The notes: a model not told the origin generated them from the letters alone. 64,000 nucleotides of DNA from Mycolicibacterium vinylchloridicum (GCF_013404075.1 NZ_JACBJQ010000001.1:62001-126000); one strand, 5' to 3'; numbered from the stretch's first letter, positions 42,436 through 51,736 are shown. Numbers and translations: made by a program.

Positions 42436-44447
42436 TCGGCGGCAACGCGCTCGTCGACCGACGACGGCGTTACGGGATCCGGATGCTCTGTACGCCTACC
42501 GCCCACCAGTGCGAACAGCAACATCCCGGTGACCAGCCCGCCGGCAATCCCGATCGCGACAGCGACGAAGACCGTGGTGTTCGTGTGATCGTCGGCCTGC
42601 GCGATCTCCATACTGCCGACGGACTCCAGTACGTATTGGTCGTAACCGCTCACCTGGCTCAACCGCGTACTCGCGATGGCCGCGGCACGCTGAACCTCGT
42701 CGCGCGCCCGATCCGCGCTGTCCGCCTCGCCGGTGAACGTGAGAAGCCCACGGACGGCATCCGCGTCGATGGTGACACTCGACTGTCCGTCGCGCAGCAC
42801 TCTTCCCATGGTGGGCAGCATTTCGATCCTGGACCGGACGTCGAGGGCGTACGCGAAATAGCCGTCGGGAGGCTGGGCGGGCATCAGAGTCAAATGCTGG
42901 GTCGCCCGGTACACCGAAGTGCTGTTCGCTGTCAGGTACGCCCAGAAGAACGCCCCACCCAGAACGGTGGCCACCAGCCAGATCCCGGCGTTGCGCAGGA
43001 ACCGCCGGATGATCTCGTCGGACACCGGCCACTGCGGCGCAACTGCTGCGACCATGGCCAGCACCAATGCGAAGGTGCGGAAGTACGACAAATGCAGCCC
43101 GACACTGGAAACCGACCACCCGACGATCGCAGCGGCTAGCGCGGCCACCAGAACCCGGTCGGCCGAGCGGGGCTGCGCGATGATCCGCAAGATGACAATC
43201 GCCAGGAAGCCCGCGACCATCAGCGTCCACCCGATGAGACCGAACACCCCGGTCTCGGCGAGCAACGACAGATAAAGGTTGTGCGCCGCCAGATTCGGCT
43301 CCCGTACCGCCGTGGACACCCGCCCGGCGAAATTGATCACCTCACCGGCGAATGTGCCGGGACCGAAGCCGAAATAGGGCCGCTGCGACCACATCATTGC
43401 GGCCTGTTCCTGCGCGGCGAGCCGCCCTAACAGGGACGGGTCGACGTGACTTGCTTCATCGACGCGACTGATCTGCTGGAACATGTCCTGCAGGCGGTTA
43501 CCGATGCCGGGCACGAACGACGAGGCGAACACCGCGGGAACGGCGACCAGCGACCACCGCCGTACCGATCGCTCAGAAGCGATGAACCACACCACCATCG
43601 CGACGCCGGCCGACAGGAATGTGCCGCGCGACTGCGTCAGGTAGATACCGGCCAGCAGCGCGAGAATCGACAAGACGACCAGGGTCACCGCCCTGCGGTC
43701 CGACGCCCGCAGCGACCGCGTCAGCAGCGCCGCCGCCAGCGGCAGACCCATGATCAGGTGCCTGCCCCAGAAGTTCGAGTCGGGTAGCGGGCCGCCGTAT
43801 CGCGGCGTCGTCACCAGTTCGCCGGAAGACGTTGTGACGATGGAGAATCCGCCGAACGAGTTGGAGCCACCGAAGACGACGAAGTCGATCACGGTGAGGA
43901 CCGACAACAGGGCCAGGACCGTGACGATGGTGATCGCGACGGTCCATGGCCGCGCCGTCATCTGGGCCAGCATCAGCACCAGCATCAGAAAGAGCAAGTC
44001 AATAGCGGTGCGGCGCACCGACGAAAGCGACGCCGCCAGGTCGGTGCTGCCCATCGCAGCCACCATCTGGGTCGCCAGGAAAACAGCCACCAAGCCGGCG
44101 CAGATCACTGTCCAGACATTGAGCCGGGCCCGTAGCTGCGGATCGCGCAGGCCGAGCACGACCGCGAGGAGTCCGAGCGCCATCGATGCCTGGAAAACCG
44201 GAACAGTGCCGTGTTGCTCGAGCACGCCGGAGAGATTGCTCGCCTCGATGGCGACCATCGCGATGAGCGCGAGCAGGGGGCGCCGCGCCGCGTACACCAA
44301 GCCGACGCCACCGATCAGAGCGGCGATCACGAACAACGGGCTACGCGATCCGAACATGACCACAGCCACGATCGTCGCGGCACCACCGACGAGGGCCATC
44401 GCCGCGAGTTCGCCGGACTGGGGCGTGGCCCGGATCGACCCGGTCAT
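42432..44447 (-). CDS. Wzy-type O-antigen polymerase/ligase fused to a Wzz-like domain
   Basis: The 671-residue protein has two parts. Residues 1-480 form about 12 membrane segments with the Wzy/WaaL-superfamily marks QSRG (272-275), GFGPGTF (360-366) and LAAHNLYLSLLAETG (His389). After a further membrane segment (about 487-505) comes an external region of about 115 residues (YRATQHL, RDEVQRAAAIASTRLSQV, YVLESVG) and a final helix (625-650). That is the layout of a chain-length determinant. The polymerase and its length control therefore appear fused. A second, separate Wzz-like gene lies immediately upstream, overlapping by four bases. Confidence 0.85.
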   Translation of the reverse strand: MTGSIRATPQSGELAAMALVGGAATIVAVVMFGSRSPLFVIAALIGGVGLVYAARRPLLALIAMVAIEASNLSGVLEQHGTVPVFQASMALGLLAVVLGLRDPQLRARLNVWTVICAGLVAVFLATQMVAAMGSTDLAASLSSVRRTAIDLLFLMLVLMLAQMTARPWTVAITIVTVLALLSVLTVIDFVVFGGSNSFGGFSIVTTSSGELVTTPRYGGPLPDSNFWGRHLIMGLPLAAALLTRSLRASDRRAVTLVVLSILALLAGIYLTQSRGTFLSAGVAMVVWFIASERSVRRWSLVAVPAVFASSFVPGIGNRLQDMFQQISRVDEASHVDPSLLGRLAAQEQAAMMWSQRPYFGFGPGTFAGEVINFAGRVSTAVREPNLAAHNLYLSLLAETGVFGLIGWTLMVAGFLAIVILRIIAQPRSADRVLVAALAAAIVGWSVSSVGLHLSYFRTFALVLAMVAAVAPQWPVSDEIIRRFLRNAGIWLVATVLGGAFFWAYLTANSTSVYRATQHLTLMPAQPPDGYFAYALDVRSRIEMLPTMGRVLRDGQSSVTIDADAVRGLLTFTGEADSADRARDEVQRAAAIASTRLSQVSGYDQYVLESVGSMEIAQADDHTNTTVFVAVAIGIAGGLVTGMLLFALVGGRRTEHPDPVTPSSVDERVAAE

Positions 44448-45067
44448 AACCCGGGTAGCACCTCTTCGCGAATCGGGCCGGTACGACCAGACGCCGGGTC
44501 ATTTCGCCGATCTCGCGAGCGGGCGACGATCCAGCCTGCGCCGCCGCCGACAAGCAATCCGCCGAGTGCCACGGCTGCGGCGACCTGCGAGCGGCGCGGG
44601 CTCGGCAGCGGAAGAGCATTGTTCTGCGGCGGCCACATCACTTTCACGGCGTAGGGCGCAGCCAATGACGCGACTTCTGGTGTGGCCCGGTTCAATACGT
44701 CGTTCAGGCCCGCCTCGGCGGCATCCGCCGAGTGAGCCACCACCGTGACGACCACGATCGTGGTATCCGGCAGCGCCGCGGCGGACAGCGAGAGATCGGC
44801 CTGCGGGACCTTGGCCGCATTGGCCGCCGACGGCACCCAGCGAGCGTCGTTGTAGAGCACCGCGGCCGTCCTGCTGACCTGGCCCCGGGTGAGCACCTCC
44901 CAGAACGCCGAGGACTGCTCAGTGGTCAGATCCGGCGCCGGCAGAAGCGCGACATTGGCCGATGCTTGGTACCAGTGCGGTTGCGGGGCCAGGAAGTATC
45001 CCAGTGCCGCGCCGACGATGGCGCCGATGAACGCGAAGACGGCAATCGTCCTGCGATGCTTGGTCAT
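44444..45067 (-). CDS. Wzz/YveK-like chain-length determinant protein without a kinase domain
   Basis: The 207-residue protein has an N-terminal helix (AVFAFIGAIVGAALGYFLA), an external domain of about 110 residues starting WYQASANVALLPAP, and a second helix (VAAAVALGGLLVGGGAGWIV) followed by a short Arg-rich tail. This is the co-polymerase layout of Wzz and of the YveK/CapA subunit of Gram-positive systems. The partner tyrosine kinase (CapB/YwqD type) is not in the window. It is the first gene of the minus-strand cluster operon, starting at ATG 45067. Confidence 0.82.
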   Translation of the reverse strand: MTKHRRTIAVFAFIGAIVGAALGYFLAPQPHWYQASANVALLPAPDLTTEQSSAFWEVLTRGQVSRTAAVLYNDARWVPSAANAAKVPQADLSLSAAALPDTTIVVVTVVAHSADAAEAGLNDVLNRATPEVASLAAPYAVKVMWPPQNNALPLPSPRRSQVAAAVALGGLLVGGGAGWIVARSRDRRNDPASGRTGPIREEVLPGL

Positions 45068-45290
45068 GTCCGGTCCTTCAGTCTCGCCGTGCCGCGCACA
45101 AGTTGTCGTCCACCCGATTTTCTCGTTACCGATGTACTCGGGTGCTGGTCACAATACAGCGCCGTCTGAACTGGGACGACTGTTGATTGGCCTGTCGGCC
45201 CGGCGAACTTCGGGGAGGTAACTGCGGCGCCCCTCGACGCGACGGCGCTCATGCTATCTTCACGCCAGGACCTACCGGGTGGAGTTGCCG

Positions 45291-46652
45291 ATGCGACGGA
45301 CAATCCAGATCGAATTCAACGAGTTGAGTCCGACTCTGATCGACGAGTTCATCGACGCAGGCGAGTTGCCGAATTTCCGGAAGCTGCGGGACTCCTCGGA
45401 GGTCTTCGTCACCGACGCCGCGAGCGAGATCAACCTCGAGCCGTGGGTGCAGTGGCCGACGTTGCACACCGGCATCCCGGACCGCGATCACGGTATCCAG
45501 CACCTGGGCGAAGCGGATCTGGTCGCGGGGCGCGGGATCGCCCGTGAACTGGCCGCTGCCGGGTTCACAGTCGGCATTTTCGGCTCGATGAACATGGACT
45601 ACGGACCGCTGGACGGGTTTGTCATACCCGACCCGTGGAACGCGGAGCTGACCCCGCATCCCGCCGACATCAAGGCGTTCACCAACTTTGTGGTGTCTGC
45701 CGTGCAGGAGAACTCGTCCGATCAGCTGGACAAGCGGGCCGCACTGCCCTTCGCCAGATACCTCGCCACACATGGCCTGACGCCGGCCACCGCCCGATCC
45801 ACGGTGCGGCAGCTCCTCCAAGAACGCCGCGACCCGGGGGTGAAGTGGCGACGGTCGTTCGCCCTGGACGCCATGTCGTACGACGTCTTTCGCAATCTGG
45901 TCCGCCGTCACGAGGTCGCCTTCGCCACCTTCTTCTCCAATTCGACAGCCCACCTCCAGCACTACTACTGGCGGAACTTCCGGCCCGAGATCTTCTCGCT
46001 GCCGTCGCCGGCGGAGGACCACACGTCGCTGGCGGACGCGATGCTCGAGGGTTACCGCAACAACGATCAGCTCATCGGGCGCTTCTTGGCCGACTTCCCC
46101 GACGACCGCCTGGTGTTCGCCACCGCGCTCAGTCAGCAGCCCTGGGACACGACCAAGTGCACCTACCGGCCCAAGGACTTCGACCAGTTGCTCCGGCTCA
46201 TCGGCATCGACATGACCAGTGCGGACGTTGCGCCGCTGATGGCTGAGGAATTCTTGCTGTCCTTCCCCGACGAAGCGGCCGCTGCGCGCGCCATCGCGCA
46301 CCTCGACCAATGCCGAGTCGGCGATGATCCGCTGTTCCGTATGCAGGACGCCGAGGGGCCACGATTCAAGGCGGGCTGCGCGATCAACGAATGGTCGCAG
46401 GCCCGCACGATGATGACGCTGCCCGACGGCAAGCAGGTTCCGTTCGACGAGTACTTCTACCGAATCCACAGCCTTCGCAGCGGCCGCCACCATCCCGACG
46501 GCTGCTTCTGGGTACAGTCCGCGACGCCTCGCCGGGTCGACGAACGGATCCCGCTGACGTCGGTGGCTCCGACGATCCTGCGGCTTTTCGGTGTCAACGC
46601 GCCTTCGTACATGAAGGAGGCGCAGGTCGCGTTGTCCTGCTACCCGAAATGA
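45291..46652 (+). CDS. Alkaline-phosphatase-superfamily protein with degenerate metal sites
   Basis: The 453-residue protein resembles type I phosphodiesterases/nucleotide pyrophosphatases. It has IEFNELSPTLID at the N-terminus, PWVQWPTLHTGIPDRDHGI around the usual Thr nucleophile, and a closing LTSVAPTILRLFGV. The usual first metal Asp is Asn, the DxxxH block reads NSTAHLQHYYW, and the late DHG motif is missing (FATALSQQPWD). It may have altered chemistry or only bind its ligand. ATG at 45291 follows GGTGGAG six bases upstream. It opens the plus-strand arm of the cluster. Confidence 0.72.
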   Translation: MRRTIQIEFNELSPTLIDEFIDAGELPNFRKLRDSSEVFVTDAASEINLEPWVQWPTLHTGIPDRDHGIQHLGEADLVAGRGIARELAAAGFTVGIFGSMNMDYGPLDGFVIPDPWNAELTPHPADIKAFTNFVVSAVQENSSDQLDKRAALPFARYLATHGLTPATARSTVRQLLQERRDPGVKWRRSFALDAMSYDVFRNLVRRHEVAFATFFSNSTAHLQHYYWRNFRPEIFSLPSPAEDHTSLADAMLEGYRNNDQLIGRFLADFPDDRLVFATALSQQPWDTTKCTYRPKDFDQLLRLIGIDMTSADVAPLMAEEFLLSFPDEAAAARAIAHLDQCRVGDDPLFRMQDAEGPRFKAGCAINEWSQARTMMTLPDGKQVPFDEYFYRIHSLRSGRHHPDGCFWVQSATPRRVDERIPLTSVAPTILRLFGVNAPSYMKEAQVALSCYPK

Positions 46653-46708
46653 CTACGCCGACCAGCCCCCCAGCCTGACGAGTTCGGGGCAAATTTTCGC
46701 AGATTAGC

Positions 46709-46714
46709 TAACAT
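46709..46714 (+). promoter_or_regulatory. -10 box for leaderless transcription of the glycosyltransferase gene
   Basis: TAACAT is followed by CACGCG and then the GTG start at 46721. The six-base gap matches the other leaderless candidates in the window. Confidence 0.5.
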
Positions 46715-46720
46715 CACGCG

Positions 46721-47977
46721 GTGGCTGTTGCGCTGATCAGTGCCGTCGACCCCTATCCGACCGATGCGGGCAAGAAAGTCGTCCTCGCGGGGTTCATCGA
46801 CTACCTCAGCGAACGGCACGGGCACGACAACGTGCACTACATCAAAGTCGGCGCACCGCCACAACAGCAATTTCCGGTTCAGGTGCACGTCGTGCCCGGC
46901 CCCAGCCGCGCCCAGGTGCTCGGCAATCTCGTCACCAAGGTCGCCACCGGCCGGGCCAGTCTGCAGGAAGCCTTCCTGGGTTCCCGGCGGACCGCCGCGG
47001 GCATCTCCGAAATTCTCGGCAAGATCCGCCCTGATCTGCAGGTATACGACACCGTCCGGATGGCTCAGTACGCATCCGACCAGGTGGCAGCCACCCAGGT
47101 CTGCTATCTCGACGACCTGTTCTCCGAGCGCTACGAGCGAATGTTGGCAGCCGCCGAACGCTACGGCGAGATCAACGTCAGCCCGCTGGGTAACTTCGCC
47201 GAACATGTGCCCGCGAAGCTCCGCCCGCTGGCCAACCACCGGCATAGCCAGACGCTGCTGTTGCGCGCCGAGCGGTCGCTGGTCCGGCGCAGCGAGGACC
47301 GCACGGTGCACCGGTTCCGTCGCTCGCTGTTGGTCAACGCCGACGAGGCGAGCGTGCTGGCCGACCGCTCGAGTGCGCCGGATGATCGCATCCGCAGCGT
47401 TCCGCCGCTGGTGATGGCCCCTGCCTCGCCCCAGCGGCACTGGGACGGCGAACCGGAGTTCGTCTTCCTGGGACTGCTATCCCTGCCGCACAACGATGAT
47501 GGTCTGCGCTCGTTCTTGCGCACAGCCTGGCCGCAGATCGTCGAGCGATTGCCCGGCGCGCGGCTGCGGGTCATCGGACGCGAGGCCCGGCCCGAGTTGT
47601 CCGAGCTGGCGGCGACGCTGCGCGACAGCGTGCAGGTCGACGGGTACGTCACCGACCTCGGCGAAGCTCTCGGCGGGGCGGCCGCCCTGGTCAATCCGGT
47701 TCGGTTCGGCTCGGGCATCAAGCTGAAGGTGGTCGAGGCCCTCGGCCGCGCCCTGCCCGTGGTGTCCACCCCCATCGGCGCGGAGGGCATCGCCAGCGGC
47801 CCGGGCACAGGCGTGCTGGTGAGCGCAGAGCCCGCCGAATTCACCGAGCTGCTGTGCTCGCTGACCAACCCCGCCTACAACGCCGAAATCTCGGCGCAGG
47901 CGCGCGAACACTTCCTCTCCCGGTATTCACGGCCAGCGGTCTTCGCTGCCTATGACGACGCCTTCGGCACGGACTGA
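46721..47977 (+). CDS. GT4-like glycosyltransferase
   Basis: The 418-residue protein shows SAVDPYPTDAGKKVVLAGF at the N-terminus and a C-terminal donor-binding half with FVFLGLLSLPHNDDGLRSFL, RLRVIGREARPEL and LVNPVRFGSGIKLKVVEALGRALPVV. The last motif is the nucleotide-sugar-binding region of GT-B enzymes. It is a GT4-type transferase of the cluster and may add a later sugar of the repeat unit. The start GTG at 46721 is probably leaderless. A hairpin follows the stop codon. Confidence 0.85.
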   Translation: MAVALISAVDPYPTDAGKKVVLAGFIDYLSERHGHDNVHYIKVGAPPQQQFPVQVHVVPGPSRAQVLGNLVTKVATGRASLQEAFLGSRRTAAGISEILGKIRPDLQVYDTVRMAQYASDQVAATQVCYLDDLFSERYERMLAAAERYGEINVSPLGNFAEHVPAKLRPLANHRHSQTLLLRAERSLVRRSEDRTVHRFRRSLLVNADEASVLADRSSAPDDRIRSVPPLVMAPASPQRHWDGEPEFVFLGLLSLPHNDDGLRSFLRTAWPQIVERLPGARLRVIGREARPELSELAATLRDSVQVDGYVTDLGEALGGAAALVNPVRFGSGIKLKVVEALGRALPVVSTPIGAEGIASGPGTGVLVSAEPAEFTELLCSLTNPAYNAEISAQAREHFLSRYSRPAVFAAYDDAFGTD

Positions 47978-47984
47978 CAACGCC

Positions 47985-48010
47985 CAGCAGCACGTTCTGC
48001 TGATTATTTG
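47985..48010 (+). terminator. Hairpin followed by a T-rich stretch
   Basis: CAGCAG and CTGCTG form a 6-bp stem around a 6-base loop, followed by ATTATTTG. It lies eight bases after the glycosyltransferase stop. This would separate that gene from the transferase gene downstream. Confidence 0.45.
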
Positions 48011-48137
48011 CTGAATCTGCATCACTCTGCACAATACAAGTGACGCACGCCATTCGCGGTTGCGGTTGCCATGCGGCCTAAGTGGAGTTACGGTGCAGTT
48101 AATAGCAGTTCTCCGATAACAAGGGCGGATTTTCGCT

Positions 48138-49685
48138 GTGTTGGCCGAACAGTCCGATAACCACACGTCAGTTGGTAATGACTGGGACAAAGATATTCGC
48201 CAAAACTCGACCTCGCCGTTATTTTTCGAGAACAGCATCCCTGCTCTGTGGCCTGAGAAGCGGGCCTCGCGGCGCGAGGTACGACACGTTCGGCATTCCA
48301 GGCGGATGGTCGTCAGTGACGCCGCGATTATTTGCGTAACGTTGGCCACCGCGACGGTGTCGGTGTTTGCCGGCAATCCGGATGCGCTGCTGAACTACGC
48401 GGTGGGATCGGCCGGTCTGGCTGCGCTGTGGATGGCCGCCCTGGGCCTCAACGGCTACCGGGCGCGCCGCGTCGTCGGCCGCGGCGTCGGTGAGTGCACC
48501 AGCGTCACGCTGGCCACGCTGCAGGTGTTTGGCCTGATCGCGATCGGCGCGCTGCTGCTGCACGTCGACGTCTCGCGGGCCTACCTCGCCATCGCATTCC
48601 CGGCCGGACTGATCGGCCTGCTGCTCACCCGCCGCCACCGGCGCCGGGTTGAGGCCGCCGAACTCAGCCGTGCCGAGCACCAGGTTTCGGTACTCGTCGT
48701 CGGTAGCTCGAGATCGGCCGCCGACGTTGCGGCGACCTTTGTTCGTGACCCCCGCGCCGGGTACCGCGTCGTCGGGATCTGCACCCCCGCCGGACCGACA
48801 GCGCAGGACCACGGCATCGACGTCGACGGGCAGTCCATCCCCGTCGTCGGGATCGATCAGGCGATCGCTGATGCCGTGCGCCGCACCGGGGCGCACACCG
48901 TCGCCCTGGCGGCCACCGACCACCTGCACCCCACCGAGATCCGCCGGTTGATCTGGGAGCTCGATTCCCTGGGCGTGGATCTGCTGATCGCCCCCGGGCT
49001 GGTCGACATCGCCGAGGACCGGCTGCACAGCCGGCCGGTGGCGGGCATGGCCATGTTCGAGGTGACCAAGCCGCAGCATGAAGGGGCGAACTCGGCGGCC
49101 AAGCGGGCCTTCGACATCGTCTTCGCGACGACGGCGATGATCGCGATCGCGCCGCTGTTCGCAGTCGCGGCGCTGGCCGTCCGGCTGTCCAGCCCCGGCC
49201 CGGTGTTCTACGTGTCCGAGCGGATCGGCCTGCGGGGCACCACGTTCAAGATGCTCAAGTTCCGCAGCATGGTCGACGGCGCCGACGCCGGCGCGTCGGC
49301 GATGATCGCCGCCGACGGCAGCAGCCCGATTTTCTGGAAGCCGAAAGATGATCCGCGAATCACGTGGGTCGGCAAGATCATCCGCAAGTACAGCATCGAC
49401 GAGCTACCCCAGTTCATCAATGTGTTGCGCGGTGATATGAGCGTGGTCGGCCCTCGGCCGCAGGTTCGCCGCGAGGTCGACTCCTACGACTACCTGGTTC
49501 GTCAACGGTTGACCGTCAAGCCCGGGCTGACCGGTCTGTGGCAGGTCAGCGGACGCTCGGACCTCCAGCTCGAAGACGCCGTCCGCCTGGACCTCAGCTA
49601 CATCGAAAACTGGTCACCCATCAAGGATCTGGTGATCATCGGCAAAACCGTCAAGACGGTCCTCAGCGGCGAGGGCGCCTACTAG
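48138..49685 (+). CDS. WbaP-type polyprenyl-phosphate glycosyl-1-phosphate transferase
   Basis: The 515-residue protein should start repeat-unit synthesis by moving a sugar-1-phosphate onto polyprenyl phosphate. Residues 1-170 hold four to five membrane helices. A Rossmann-like CoA-binding region follows (VSVLVVGSSRSAADVA). The catalytic domain spans about 310-515: KRAFDIVFATTAM, KMLKFRSMVDGAD, IRKYSIDELPQFINVL, MSVVGPRPQ and KPGLTGLWQVSGRS. GTG at 48138 is used. The first 200 bases and the 160-base gap upstream are unusually AT-rich. It converges on regX3. Confidence 0.93.
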   Translation: MLAEQSDNHTSVGNDWDKDIRQNSTSPLFFENSIPALWPEKRASRREVRHVRHSRRMVVSDAAIICVTLATATVSVFAGNPDALLNYAVGSAGLAALWMAALGLNGYRARRVVGRGVGECTSVTLATLQVFGLIAIGALLLHVDVSRAYLAIAFPAGLIGLLLTRRHRRRVEAAELSRAEHQVSVLVVGSSRSAADVAATFVRDPRAGYRVVGICTPAGPTAQDHGIDVDGQSIPVVGIDQAIADAVRRTGAHTVALAATDHLHPTEIRRLIWELDSLGVDLLIAPGLVDIAEDRLHSRPVAGMAMFEVTKPQHEGANSAAKRAFDIVFATTAMIAIAPLFAVAALAVRLSSPGPVFYVSERIGLRGTTFKMLKFRSMVDGADAGASAMIAADGSSPIFWKPKDDPRITWVGKIIRKYSIDELPQFINVLRGDMSVVGPRPQVRREVDSYDYLVRQRLTVKPGLTGLWQVSGRSDLQLEDAVRLDLSYIENWSPIKDLVIIGKTVKTVLSGEGAY

Positions 49686-49713
49686 ATCAGGCGCCGCCAC
49701 CGCCAACGAGGTC

Positions 49714-50400
49714 CTAGCCCTCCAGCTTGTAGCCCAGCCCGCGCACCGTGACCAGGTGCACCGGGTTGGCCGGGTCGGCTTCGATTTTCGACCGCAGGCG
49801 CTTCACGTGGACGTCAAGGGTTTTGGTGTCGCCGACGTAGTCCGCGCCCCACACCCGGTCGATGAGCTGACCACGGGTGAGCACCCGCCCGCTGTTGCGC
49901 ATCAGGTACTCCAAGAGGTCAAACTCTTTGAGCGGCAAAGTAATCGGCTCGCCGTTCACCGTGACGACATGGCGCTCGACATCCATGCGCACCGGCCCGG
50001 CCTCCAGGATGGCATCGCCGATACCGGAGTCTTCGGTGTCGCTGCCGCGGCGCAGCACGGCACGGATGCGGGCGATCAGCTCGCGCGCCGAGTAGGGCTT
50101 GGTGACGTAGTCGTCGGCACCGAGTTCCAGACCGACGACCTTGTCGATCTCGCTGTCGCGAGCGGTGACCATGATCACCGGCACACTGGAGCGGGCGCGC
50201 AGCTGCTTGCAGACATCGGTACCGGTCATCCCGGGCAACATGAGATCGAGAAGCACGATGTCGGCGCCGGATCGGTCGAATTCGGCAAGGGCTGACGGGC
50301 CGTCACCGACCACAGTGGCCTCGAACCCCTCCTTGCGGAGCAGAAAAGCCAGCGGATCGGCCAGGGACTCTTCGTCCTCCACGATCAACACATTGGTCAT
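49714..50400 (-). CDS. regX3: Response regulator RegX3
   Basis: RegX3 is the DNA-binding partner of SenX3 and controls the phosphate-starvation response in mycobacteria. The 228-residue protein has an N-terminal receiver ([18 protein letters not shown], phospho-acceptor D52, conserved K in [17 protein letters not shown]) and an OmpR/PhoB-type winged helix ([32 protein letters not shown]). ATG at 50400 overlaps the senX3 stop (ATGA). M. tuberculosis has MIRU-type repeats in this junction, which are absent here. It faces the polysaccharide cluster. Confidence 0.96.
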   Translation of the reverse strand: MTNVLIVEDEESLADPLAFLLRKEGFEATVVGDGPSALAEFDRSGADIVLLDLMLPGMTGTDVCKQLRARSSVPVIMVTARDSEIDKVVGLELGADDYVTKPYSARELIARIRAVLRRGSDTEDSGIGDAILEAGPVRMDVERHVVTVNGEPITLPLKEFDLLEYLMRNSGRVLTRGQLIDRVWGADYVGDTKTLDVHVKRLRSKIEADPANPVHLVTVRGLGYKLEG

Positions 50401-51605
50401 TGGCGTAGTGCCTCCTCGTCAATGGCCGATTGATCGGCCGGTTCGTCTTCGTCGTTGTTGGGATAGGCGGGTATGGACAGGGTGAACGTCGAGCCTGTTC
50501 CCGGCTGGCTCCACAGCCGGATACTGCCGTTGTGATTGGCCGCCACATGCTTGACGATGGCCAACCCCAGGCCGGTGCCGCCGGTGGCACGGGAGCGCGC
50601 TTTGTCGACCCGGAAGAATCGCTCGAACACGCGCTCCTGATCGGCGCGGGCGATGCCGATTCCCCGGTCGGTGACTGCGATCTCGATGTTGTCGCCGCGA
50701 CGACGGCGGCTGATCGAGACCTTCGATCCATCAGGCGAGTAGGCGATCGCATTGGAGATCAGATTCGCCAGCGCGGTCACCAACAACGACTGATCGCCCA
50801 GCACCCGAAAGCCGCTCGGCGCGTCGGTGGTCACCTTGATATCGGCGTTGTCGGCGGCCACCTTGTGGCGCGAAATAGCCTCGCTGACAACAGAATCCAC
50901 GTCGATTCCGTCGAGGTCCGGCAGGGGCTCGGCACCCTGCAGACGGGACAGCTCGATCAACTCACCAACCATGTTGGCCAACCGCTGGGACTCGGTGAGG
51001 ATCTTTCGGCTGAAGTGGTGCACGGTCTCGGGATCTTCGGCCGATTCCAGCAGCGCCTCGGCCAGCACGCCCATCGCGGCGACGGGCGTCTTCAGCTCGT
51101 GACTGACGTTGGCCACGAAGTCGCGCCGGCTGGCTTCCATCCGGGCCTGCTCGGACTGGTCGTCGACGTAGACCACGGCGAAGCGCGGGTCCTGCTTGCT
51201 CAGCAGCCGAACATGTCCGCGCACCGACAGCCCCGAGCGGCCGGTTGCCGCTCGCTGCGGCTGCTGCGATAGGTCGACCTCGACGCCCTCACCGGTGGCC
51301 AGCACATGCTGGGCGGCGGCCCAGGCCCGCTCGTCGAGCTGGCGGTCACGCACGAGACCGAGTTCCGTGGCGCGGTCGTTGATGAAGACCACGTCGCGGT
51401 GGGAGTCGACGACCACCATGCCGATCGGCGCGAGCGACACGACGTGCTGCAACATCTGCGACACCGTGATGCCCGCTTCGGTGATCGCGCGGCGCTGCCT
51501 GCGCTCCAGGATGCGTGGAGTGAGAGCGGCCCCGATCCCAAGACCGAAAGCGAGCGCTACCAGCGCCGCTGCGGTGACCAGTAGTGCCACCGAGACAACA
51601 CTCAC
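50397..51605 (-). CDS. senX3: Sensor histidine kinase SenX3
   Basis: The 402-residue protein has an N-terminal membrane segment ([20 protein letters not shown]), a PAS-like region ([21 protein letters not shown]), the H box [13 protein letters not shown] with H169 as the phosphorylated residue, and N, G1 and G2 ATP-binding boxes ([33 protein letters not shown]). It senses phosphate status together with the Pst/PhoU system and phosphorylates RegX3. GGTGAAC at 51627-51633 in the upstream region resembles half of a RegX3 site. Confidence 0.95.
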   Translation of the reverse strand: MSVVSVALLVTAAALVALAFGLGIGAALTPRILERRQRRAITEAGITVSQMLQHVVSLAPIGMVVVDSHRDVVFINDRATELGLVRDRQLDERAWAAAQHVLATGEGVEVDLSQQPQRAATGRSGLSVRGHVRLLSKQDPRFAVVYVDDQSEQARMEASRRDFVANVSHELKTPVAAMGVLAEALLESAEDPETVHHFSRKILTESQRLANMVGELIELSRLQGAEPLPDLDGIDVDSVVSEAISRHKVAADNADIKVTTDAPSGFRVLGDQSLLVTALANLISNAIAYSPDGSKVSISRRRRGDNIEIAVTDRGIGIARADQERVFERFFRVDKARSRATGGTGLGLAIVKHVAANHNGSIRLWSQPGTGSTFTLSIPAYPNNDEDEPADQSAIDEEALRQ

Positions 51606-51702
51606 AGGGAAAGCGTACGCATCCGGTGAACGTCATCCCAGCAGCGTGCGGCTAAATCGGGTCACGTCACACTCTCAGCACGCATGTATTCCGCCCCCGT
51701 TT

Positions 51703-51725
51703 ACCCGGTGTTTCCCAAACCGGGT
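51703..51725 (-). terminator. Hairpin downstream of gpm1
   Basis: ACCCGGT (51703-51709) and ACCGGGT (51719-51725) form a 7-bp stem with a 9-base loop, 11 bases past the gpm1 stop and upstream of senX3. It would separate the two transcripts. No U-tract follows. Confidence 0.45.
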
Positions 51726-51736
51726 GGATCAGCGGA

